From the NCBI RefSeq assembly GCF_002455975.1, contig NZ_DKLM01000120.1, positions 5,372 to 16,183 on the forward strand: DNA of 10,812 bases. The letters are read 5' to 3'. A program made the translations under genes and the position numbers. Shown one piece after another: positions 1 through 4,597 of the stretch. Position 1 is the first letter of the stretch. Each line of letters begins with the position of its first letter. Origin of the DNA: Clostridium sp. UBA6640 (GTDB taxonomy: Bacteria; Bacillota; Clostridia; Clostridiales; Clostridiaceae). The notes under the pieces were generated by a model, which searched no databases, had not been told where the DNA came from, and saw only the letters and a list, made by a program, of their open reading frames with translations.

Positions 1-142
1 AAAATTTAGGATGAAATTCACTCTTAGCGGATTTCTTAAAATAAAATTCATTCTCAAAAAACTTCAGAGGTCTTAACCGTGAAGTTTTAGATATAATTTT
101 TCATCTTTCATTCCTAATTTTTCATTCATAGAAAAGAATTTT
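1..142 (+). repeat. Dispersed intergenic repeat, copy 1 (left side cut by window edge)
   Basis: This segment aligns without gaps to 10671-10812: 124 of 142 bases match by eye (about 87%), and the last 28 bases (115-142) are identical. It contains a perfect 9-bp hairpin, AAAACTTCA at 58-66 with TGAAGTTTT at 80-88. In copy 2 the same stem is kept with one G-T wobble, so the structure survives base change. The outer parts are imperfect inverted repeats: AATTTAGGATGAAA near the left edge matches the reverse complement of TTTCATTCCTAATTT at 106-120. That makes it resemble a small non-autonomous MITE-like or intergenic hairpin element. It holds no coding sequence. Beyond 142 the sequence to 222 is unstructured spacer downstream of the leftward gene. 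The true ends cannot be set because both copies touch the window edges. Confidence 0.8.
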
Positions 143-222
143 CATTATGGAAATTAAAGTCATGTATAAGTTAAATTTTTATTGTAGAACTCTATATGGG
201 AAGTCAACGCAAAGACTTAAAG

Positions 223-543
223 TTATTGTTGGCTTTGTTCAGTCAGAAGCAATTCCAAAATATTAATTTTTTTCTCAATTTTTAAATTCTCTTTTTTAAT
301 ACAATCGATTTTATTCTCAAGATTCTCTCTTTTATCTTTAAGATACTTTAGATCATTTAATAATTCCTTATTTATATCTTGTTTTTTATCAATAGTAGGC
401 TCAAACATTTTCTTAATAGTGTTTTGTTTGTTGAAATTGAATACTATGTTATTGTAAACTTTATATATGGATTCAGAAATTCTCCTAACTATTACTAATA
501 GTTGAGTTGATAAGAAATCTATAATTTCTTGAAGTTTTTTCAT
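223..543 (-). CDS. Small coiled-coil protein of unknown function
   Basis: A 106-residue protein that I do not recognise. Residues about 1-40 form an amphipathic, fairly hydrophobic helix (including QLLVIVRRI) that could lie on a membrane or pack against a partner. From about residue 52 to 100 it is almost all K, E, L, I and N with heptad-like spacing, which indicates a coiled coil. There is no signal peptide, no catalytic motif and one cysteine. I chose the ATG at 541-543 because GAGGTG (550-555, complement) sits 6 bases upstream; the earlier in-frame GTG at 550-552 lies inside that ribosome binding site. The gene is divergent from the coiled-coil gene at 600, with only 56 bases between the two starts. 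The two could be functionally linked, but this is inference. No terminator is obvious downstream. Confidence 0.6.
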   Translation of the reverse strand: MKKLQEIIDFLSTQLLVIVRRISESIYKVYNNIVFNFNKQNTIKKMFEPTIDKKQDINKELLNDLKYLKDKRENLENKIDCIKKENLKIEKKINILELLLTEQSQQ

Positions 544-549
544 AAGCTT

Positions 550-555
550 CACCTC
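550..555 (-). promoter_or_regulatory. Ribosome binding site that sets the start at 543
   Basis: The leftward strand reads GAGGTG, 6 bases before the ATG at 543. A GTG start at 552 would overlap this Shine-Dalgarno sequence and would have no other site upstream, so the shorter protein is preferred. Confidence 0.6.
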
Positions 556-563
556 ACTAATAT

Positions 564-591
564 TTTATATAAAGAACTTACAGAAAGGCAA
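564..591 (-). promoter_or_regulatory. Candidate sigma-A type promoter for the gene at 223-543
   Basis: On the leftward strand TTGCCT (586-591) and TATAAA (564-569) are separated by 16 bases, which would start transcription about 14 bases before the ATG. The -35 box overlaps the GAAAGG ribosome binding site (583-588) of the rightward gene at 600. The rightward gene's own promoter must therefore lie inside the leftward gene, and I saw no good candidate for it. Confidence 0.35.
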
Positions 592-599
592 GATAAACT

Positions 600-1043
600 A
601 TGAAAAATAGCAAAAGATATTTAGAAAAAATTAATAAATATATATTGGAATTAGATAATGAAAAAGAAAAATTAGAAGTTGAAATAAAAAATGAAAAACA
701 AGCGATAGATGAAAAGGCGGAAATTTATAAAAAACTAGATGAAAAAGGGGATGATCTTAAAAGAAAATATGAATTATTAAAGAATTTTTTAATAAATAGA
801 GGATTAATTTTTGAAGTAGAAAATGAATATGATTTAGCACAGTGGGACAATCTATATTTAGAAAGACTTTCTTCAAATTATGCTATTAAAAATAAAAAAG
901 GAGATACTATAAAATTTATTGAGGAAGATATAAATAATATCTTTGATGAAATATTAAATAGTAATATTTCTGTTAGTGTTTTAGTTATAAGAGAAAATAT
1001 AAAAACTGTAACTATTCAACTTAGATTCATCAAAAATGAATAA
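600..1043 (+). CDS. Coiled-coil hypothetical protein with C-terminal globular part
   Basis: A 147-residue protein that I do not recognise. Residues about 5-65 are a highly charged coiled coil rich in K and E with regular leucine and isoleucine. Residues about 70-147 look like a small alpha/beta domain, with alternating hydrophobic strands near the end (VSVLVI and VTIQLRF). There are no cysteines, no membrane segment and no signal peptide, so it is probably cytoplasmic. The ATG at 600 is preceded by GAAAGG at 583-588, about 11 bases away, a rather weak site. Its last 14 bases overlap the end of the convergent DUF2284 gene. The divergent neighbour at 223-543 is also a small coiled-coil protein, so the pair may act together, though nothing in the sequence proves it. 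Confidence 0.65.
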   Translation: MKNSKRYLEKINKYILELDNEKEKLEVEIKNEKQAIDEKAEIYKKLDEKGDDLKRKYELLKNFLINRGLIFEVENEYDLAQWDNLYLERLSSNYAIKNKKGDTIKFIEEDINNIFDEILNSNISVSVLVIRENIKTVTIQLRFIKNE

Positions 1044-1674
1044 TTTTATCTTCTAATTCATTTATATTTATTGGATTTTTTGAAAGTAGTGCAGAAACAC
1101 AGGTAATGTAATTAGATTCTTCATCATTACTCCATTGAATTTCTTCATTTAATGAATACTTTAATAAGGATGATACATCTATAGATAGAGCTTCTAAAGA
1201 GTATCTTAATTTTTCAGGATTTATACATTCTTTGCCTTTAGTTTTTTCACAAGGATCACAATAAAGGCATCTACCTGATACTATAGCTAAAGAATGTTTA
1301 TAACTTTCCTCAATTCTCAGTAGCATATTATCTAAGTAAAGTCTACAGGAGAAATATAAAGTATTAAATTTTTTACCCATATCATCCTTATAATCCTTAA
1401 CTTCAGGTACTATGTTCAGAAGATTATTATAATATTCATCCATTGTACTTTTGCATATATCTCTTATATAAATTTTTGAGTGTATTAAATATGCATAAGT
1501 ATAATCCTTTAAAAATTCTAATTCGTTAAATTTAAATTCTGGACAAGACCAAACAGTACCATATTTTTTACATTGCTTACAATATCCTTTTACCAGCTTA
1601 GGATCATAGAATTTAGTTAATTCTTCTATAGTTAATTCTTTAAGCTTATAATTTATATATTTTTTTATACTCAT
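1030..1674 (-). CDS. DUF2284 family predicted metal-binding protein
   Basis: A 214-residue protein with the cysteine layout of the DUF2284 family (COG5423, predicted metal-binding). The N-terminal motif is C32-x2-C35 followed by YGTVWSCP with C44. The C-terminal motif has C136, C139, C142 and C150 in GRCLYCDPCEKTKGKEC, then NPEKLRYSLEALSIDV, which is typical of the family. These seven cysteines suggest one or two iron-sulfur or zinc sites. No biochemical role is established for the family to my knowledge; members occur mainly in anaerobes. The start is well supported by AGGGGTGG about 4 bases before the ATG. There is no signal peptide, so it should be cytoplasmic. A terminator for the upstream DUF378 gene lies between the two genes, leaving only about 30 bases for a promoter, so some expression may come from readthrough. 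The 3' end overlaps the convergent gene at 600-1043. Confidence 0.85.
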   Translation of the reverse strand: MSIKKYINYKLKELTIEELTKFYDPKLVKGYCKQCKKYGTVWSCPEFKFNELEFLKDYTYAYLIHSKIYIRDICKSTMDEYYNNLLNIVPEVKDYKDDMGKKFNTLYFSCRLYLDNMLLRIEESYKHSLAIVSGRCLYCDPCEKTKGKECINPEKLRYSLEALSIDVSSLLKYSLNEEIQWSNDEESNYITCVSALLSKNPININELEDKIIHF

Positions 1675-1703
1675 ATTACCACCCCTAGTATGTAGGAAAT
1701 AAT

Positions 1704-1731
1704 AAAAAAGCTGAAATAATTCAGCTTTTTT
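1704..1731 (-). terminator. Intrinsic terminator of the DUF378 gene
   Basis: A perfect 12-bp stem (AAAAAAGCTGAA at 1704-1715, TTCAGCTTTTTT at 1720-1731) with a 4-base loop. Read leftward it ends in a run of T, 20 bases after the DUF378 stop codon. Confidence 0.85.
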
Positions 1732-1751
1732 ATAAAGGTTATATTTTAACG

Positions 1752-1976
1752 TTAAACGTCATCGCGCTCTCTGTCTCTTCCTAAGAATGAAAGAGCATAC
1801 AATCCACAAATACCAACTATTGCGTAAATAATACGACTAAATTGGCTTATTGAACCAAAAGTACCTGAACCAGCAAACAGTGCAGCTACTAAATCAAATC
1901 GAAATAGTCCAACTAATCCCCAGTTTACCGCGCCGATTATAACAAGTATTAGTACGATTGTGTCTAGTGTTCTCAT
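1752..1976 (-). CDS. DUF378 family small membrane protein
   Basis: A 74-residue membrane protein of the DUF378 family (YuzA-like). Helix 1 covers about residues 4-25 and includes the family signature NWGLVGLF (18-25). Helix 2 covers about residues 46-65. They are joined by a short loop with FDLVAALFAG, and the tail ends in charged residues (GRDRERDDV). The role of the family is not known. I chose the ATG at 1974-1976: the AAGGAG at 1986-1991 is 9 bases from it but directly abuts the upstream in-frame ATG at 1983-1985, which it could not serve. The long spacer upstream (to 2242) must hold the promoter. TTGTTA and TAAATA with 17 bases between them (about 2017-2045) are a weak candidate. A strong terminator follows at 1704-1731, so this is probably a single-gene transcript. 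Confidence 0.9.
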   Translation of the reverse strand: MRTLDTIVLILVIIGAVNWGLVGLFRFDLVAALFAGSGTFGSISQFSRIIYAIVGICGLYALSFLGRDRERDDV

Positions 1977-1985
1977 ATAACACAT

Positions 1986-1991
1986 CTCCTT
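1986..1991 (-). promoter_or_regulatory. Ribosome binding site that sets the DUF378 start
   Basis: The leftward strand reads AAGGAG, 9 bases before the ATG at 1976 and 0 bases before the ATG at 1985. This favours the shorter, 74-residue protein. Confidence 0.7.
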
Positions 1992-2242
1992 TTTCTAAAA
2001 TATTTACATTTCTTATTATTTACAACTATTGATAATTTATAACAATAAGAAAAAAATATTTTAACAAAATGAAGATAATTTATAAAAATTAATGATTATT
2101 TTATAGTATCTCACATAAATTTTAACATAAAGTAAATATAATTTTAAGCATAAATTTAAATAAAATCTGTTAATTGGTGAGGGGATATTATATAATATTA
2201 TTAACTGTTTAAAAATAACATAACAAGAAGTGAGGGATAAAA

Positions 2243-2602
2243 GTGGAAACATTTAAACTTATTTTAGGTATTTTACTTTTTTCAATTATAGCATTAATTG
2301 TCTATGGGGTACTTAGAACATATGTATTAGGTAAGATTAAAGTAAACAAATGGATTGTATTAGTAACAGCTTTAGCTGTATTTATAGCACCGACATTACT
2401 TTGGCCAACGATGCCTAATTATGTTGCTAGATATATAATTCCAGGAATTTTTGTGATTTTATTTTTATGGTTTATGGATTTGTCAGGGTTCTTAAAACAT
2501 TATGATAAACCACAAGATAAATCATATAATCAATATAATAAAAGCAATAATACAGTTATTAAACCTAAAGCAAAACCAAATAGAGTTAAAAAGAATAAAT
2601 AA
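2243..2602 (+). CDS. Three-helix membrane protein of unknown function
   Basis: A 119-residue integral membrane protein that I do not assign to a family. Predicted helices are at about residues 5-29, 36-54 and 64-84. The first has no signal-peptidase-like site, so the protein probably stays in the membrane. Residues 85-119 form a hydrophilic tail rich in lysine, asparagine and tyrosine (ending KPNRVKKNK), probably cytoplasmic by the positive-inside rule. The start is GTG, with GTGAGGG 7 bases upstream. A TATAAT box at 2191-2196 could be its -10 element, though no good -35 is present. It is divergent from the DUF378 gene across a 266-base spacer and is followed by its own terminator, so it is likely a single-gene unit. 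Confidence 0.75.
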   Translation: METFKLILGILLFSIIALIVYGVLRTYVLGKIKVNKWIVLVTALAVFIAPTLLWPTMPNYVARYIIPGIFVILFLWFMDLSGFLKHYDKPQDKSYNQYNKSNNTVIKPKAKPNRVKKNK

Positions 2603-2616
2603 AATGAAGAAATAGT

Positions 2617-2668
2617 AAAAAGGAGTAAGACAGACTTTTAAATAAAAGTTTATCTTGCTCTTTTTATT
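2617..2668 (+). terminator. Intrinsic terminator after the three-helix membrane protein
   Basis: A long two-part hairpin. The outer stem pairs AAAAAG plus AGTAAGA with TCTTGCT plus CTTTTT (one bulged G, one G-T wobble). The inner stem pairs ACTTTT with AAAAGT around AAAT. A T-rich tail follows. Confidence 0.75.
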
Positions 2669-2760
2669 TAATAAAAGAAGGGGTTTTAAAGAAGAAGAAG
2701 AATTAGTTTAGAGAATATTAAATTTAACAACTATATGGTATTTAATAAGGGGGGTGTATT

Positions 2761-3432
2761 ATGGCAACTTGGATAGCGCATTTGAGGGTAGCAGAAAAAA
2801 TTTTAGAGAAGAAGCCACAGGTAAATTATGAATGCTTTACTGTAGGAAATATAGGACCGGATAGTGGAGTACCCAATGAGGATTATTCTTCTTTTGATCC
2901 ACCTAGAGACATTACTCATTGGATGGAAGATGGAGAAAATACTAATGCAGAAGGATTCTATATTAAATATTTAAAAGATCACAAGAAAAATAATTTAAAT
3001 AATAGATTTTCTTTTTATTTAGGGTATTATGTACATCTTTTAACTGATGTATGTTGGAAAAGAATGTATGACGATAAAAAGAAAACAAAATTATACAAAG
3101 AAGGATTAGAAAAAGATAAAAATTTCATATGGGTCATTAAAAAAGATTGGTATGGACTTGATTATCTATTCTTAGATAAAAATCCAAATAGCTTATTTTT
3201 TACAATTTTTAAGAATGTAACAGAAGTTGAAGATTATTTAGAATACTTTCCAAAAGGAGCTTTTACAAAGAAAGTAAACTACATAAAAGAAGCTTATTTA
3301 GGAGAAAACAATGACACAAAAGAAAATTTTATATATTTAACAGAAAATGAAATGAATGATTTTATAATTGAATGCAGTGAATATGTAGCAAATGATTTAA
3401 GAGATAAAGGTTTTTATTTAGAAAATCAATAG
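2761..3432 (+). CDS. Zinc-dependent phospholipase C family protein
   Basis: A 223-residue protein resembling the zinc-dependent phospholipase C family (PF00882). The likely metal ligands are visible in order: H7 (WIAHL), D34 (GNIGPDSG), H53 (ITHW), and H92 with D96 (FYLGYYVHLLTD). In characterised family members such residues bind the catalytic zinc ions that cleave the phospholipid head group. This protein lacks a signal peptide, so unlike alpha-toxin it is probably cytoplasmic, and its substrate is unknown. It has no C-terminal lipid-binding C2-type domain. The C-terminal half (about 100-223) is less conserved and lysine-rich. The start is strong: GGGGGGTG about 5 bases before the ATG. It stands between two terminator-like structures with no close partner. 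The family call is fairly firm; enzymatic activity is inference. Confidence 0.75.
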   Translation: MATWIAHLRVAEKILEKKPQVNYECFTVGNIGPDSGVPNEDYSSFDPPRDITHWMEDGENTNAEGFYIKYLKDHKKNNLNNRFSFYLGYYVHLLTDVCWKRMYDDKKKTKLYKEGLEKDKNFIWVIKKDWYGLDYLFLDKNPNSLFFTIFKNVTEVEDYLEYFPKGAFTKKVNYIKEAYLGENNDTKENFIYLTENEMNDFIIECSEYVANDLRDKGFYLENQ

Positions 3433-3448
3433 ATATTTAGATCTATTG
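3427..3448 (+). other. Stem-loop over the stop codon of the phospholipase-like gene
   Basis: A perfect 8-bp stem (CAATAGAT at 3427-3434, ATCTATTG at 3441-3448) with a 6-base loop that includes the TAG stop. There is no T run after it, so it is not a standard terminator. It may stabilise the 3' end or pause transcription. Confidence 0.4.
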
Positions 3449-3539
3449 TCATAATAAACATTGTATAATATTCACATATTAACTAAATAAAAAGAGTTTT
3501 CATATACTAATAAATATATAAGTATTTAGGAGTGGTATA

Positions 3540-4025
3540 TTGAAAACTCTTATATTATTTTATTCTTTAGATGGATTATTAAAAAACTTATCAGAAACTA
3601 TGAAAGAAGAGATAAAGGGAGACTTATTAGAACTAAAAGATGTGAAAAATAACACTGGTATCTATGATAAAGTTCCATATAAAAGTTTTATAGAGGATAA
3701 TCTTAACTTAGAAACTTTAGGAGAAGATATAAAATCCTATGAATTAATTGTATTAGCAGTACCTAATTGGTTTTATAAATTACCTATAGGATTAAAAAGA
3801 AGCACTTTAGGAAATATCTTCTCTGGCAAGAAAATAGCACTATTTACGCTAGGAAAAGATTTAAAAAATATACGAGATAGAAATGAGCTATTTTTTGATA
3901 GTGATATATTAGGAGAGATAAATTTAGATATAATTGAATCAAAAGATAAAGACGGACTTAATAAATGTAAAATTTGGATTAAAAAAATGTATGAAAAGGG
4001 GGGCGGCAAAATAATGCCTACTTAA
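3540..4025 (+). CDS. Flavodoxin-like protein with degenerate FMN loop
   Basis: A 161-residue protein with the flavodoxin-like fold pattern: strand 1 TLILFYS (3-9), then a helix and DLLEL, strand 3 YELIVLAVPNWFYKLPIGLKR (about residues 67-87), and strand 4 KKIALFTLG. The first loop reads SLDGLLKN, whereas FMN-binding flavodoxins usually have a T/S-x-T-G-x-T loop. Phosphate binding may therefore be weak or lost. The NWFYKLP segment sits where the flavin ring or a substrate is contacted in related proteins. It starts at TTG, with AGGAG 7 bases upstream; no better ATG lies near. The C-terminus is odd, EKGGGKIMPT, encoded through a run of six G. There is no signal peptide. It could be an electron carrier or an NAD(P)H-linked quinone or flavin reductase; the substrate is not predictable. 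Confidence 0.65.
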   Translation: MKTLILFYSLDGLLKNLSETMKEEIKGDLLELKDVKNNTGIYDKVPYKSFIEDNLNLETLGEDIKSYELIVLAVPNWFYKLPIGLKRSTLGNIFSGKKIALFTLGKDLKNIRDRNELFFDSDILGEINLDIIESKDKDGLNKCKIWIKKMYEKGGGKIMPT

Positions 4026-4074
4026 AATAAAGTAGTTTGTTTAAATATAAGTGTTATATAATTTCCTAAAAATA

Positions 4075-4102
4075 TTGTAAAATTATATTAATATGATACA
4101 AT
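4075..4102 (+). promoter_or_regulatory. Candidate promoter of the structured RNA
   Basis: TTGTAA (4075-4080) and TACAAT (4097-4102) are separated by 16 bases. This would start transcription near 4109, about 30 bases before the first structured bases. Other AT-rich boxes nearby make this assignment uncertain. Confidence 0.4.
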
Positions 4103-4140
4103 TTATATTAAGTTAATTTTATTAATAATTTATAGATTTT

Positions 4141-4430
4141 GTCACGCAACGAAGAATGCTCGGTACTTTAGTGTCGAGATGAATGTGCCATAAACCTTTG
4201 GCGCATATGGTTTTGAGCCGAGTCAATATGGTAAACCCAGTAGGGCGATAATAGTTTCAGCGGAAACTTTGCCCGGTAAAGTCTTAGGGAAACTGAGCCA
4301 GATTTGGTGTCACTGATATTGTTTTAGCAAATATCGGCTATCCAAAAGAAGCTTGGATAGTACCTAAGAACCTTACGACTTTAGTCGTGAGAGGTTCGGA
4401 GATAAGCTACAGAAATAACTGTAGCTTTTT
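4141..4430 (+). ncRNA. Large structured non-coding RNA, family not identified
   Basis: No open reading frame covers this stretch. It is much richer in G and C than its flanks and packed with helices. In order: hairpin 4159-4178 (8 bp, two G-T wobbles); hairpin 4183-4189 with 4200-4206, whose loop AAACC (4192-4196) pairs with GGTTT (4209-4213) as a compact pseudoknot; a two-level hairpin GGGC/GCCC (4243-4246, 4271-4274) enclosing AGTTTC/GAAACT; a long-range helix TCTTAGG (4282-4288) with CCTAAGA (4363-4369) enclosing two further hairpins (4313-4337 and 4338-4360, the second with 8 perfect pairs); hairpin 4371-4396; and the terminator at 4404-4430. The order, own promoter and terminator suggest a stand-alone RNA of about 290-320 nucleotides. 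The 5' end is not fixed. It lacks the T-box sequence, RNase P core and tmRNA ends. The clostridial raiA motif RNA is a candidate I cannot confirm. A leader role for cysS is possible but less likely, since cysS has its own promoter. Confidence 0.8.
4404..4430 (+). terminator. Intrinsic terminator of the structured RNA
   Basis: A perfect 9-bp stem (AAGCTACAG at 4404-4412, CTGTAGCTT at 4419-4427) with a 6-base loop and a T run continuing to 4430. No sequence upstream that could form a clear antiterminator with the 5' arm was found. Confidence 0.85.
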
Positions 4431-4505
4431 AAGTTAAAGCATAAATATATATTTTATGAATAAAATTTATAGTAGATTTTAATTTTGATATTGTGTTTTA
4501 TGAAA

Positions 4506-4533
4506 TTGAGATTAAATGTTTCTCTATGATAAT
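4506..4533 (+). promoter_or_regulatory. Candidate sigma-A promoter of cysS
   Basis: TTGAGA (4506-4511) and GATAAT (4528-4533) are separated by 16 bases, each matching the consensus at 5 of 6 positions. The expected start near 4540 gives a leader of roughly 58 bases. It lies after the RNA terminator, which supports separate transcription of the RNA and cysS. Confidence 0.5.
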
Positions 4534-4597
4534 AGATTATGAAAAGTAAAGGAACAATTAGCTACATATTTAAATTCTAAGAAAAGGAGAGAAAATT

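Noticed and set aside
223..552. GTG start at 552 for the leftward coiled-coil gene
   Set aside because: The GTG is part of the Shine-Dalgarno sequence GAGGTG that serves the ATG at 543.
1752..1985. ATG at 1985 as the DUF378 start
   Set aside because: The AAGGAG site abuts this ATG with no spacer; the ATG at 1976 has a 9-base spacer and starts at the conserved family N-terminus.
2061..2252. Leftward 63-residue reading frame
   Set aside because: It lies in an AT-rich promoter region, overlaps the start of the gene at 2243, has low-complexity composition (I, Y, L, K) and has no ribosome binding site.
3773..4009. Leftward 78-residue reading frame
   Set aside because: It is a shadow antisense to the flavodoxin-like gene, with composition (S, F, P, L) typical of the opposite strand of AT-rich coding DNA.
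3990..4025. Frameshift at the G run near the end of the flavodoxin-like gene
   Set aside because: The reading frame stays open through the G run to a nearby TAA, and no continuing homologous frame is visible in the other two frames.
4141..4430. RNase P RNA, tmRNA or SRP RNA
   Set aside because: The conserved RNase P core (GAGGAAAGTC type), the tRNA-like ends and tag ORF of tmRNA, and the SRP apical loop motif are all absent.
4141..4430. Group I or group II intron remnant
   Set aside because: No group II domain V hairpin or 5' GTGYG boundary, and no group I core R/S pairing sequences were recognised; there is no intron-encoded protein.
4141..4597. T-box riboswitch controlling cysS
   Set aside because: No T-box antiterminator sequence (of the GGGTGGNACCGCG type) is present, and the terminator stem has no competing antiterminator strand that I can see.
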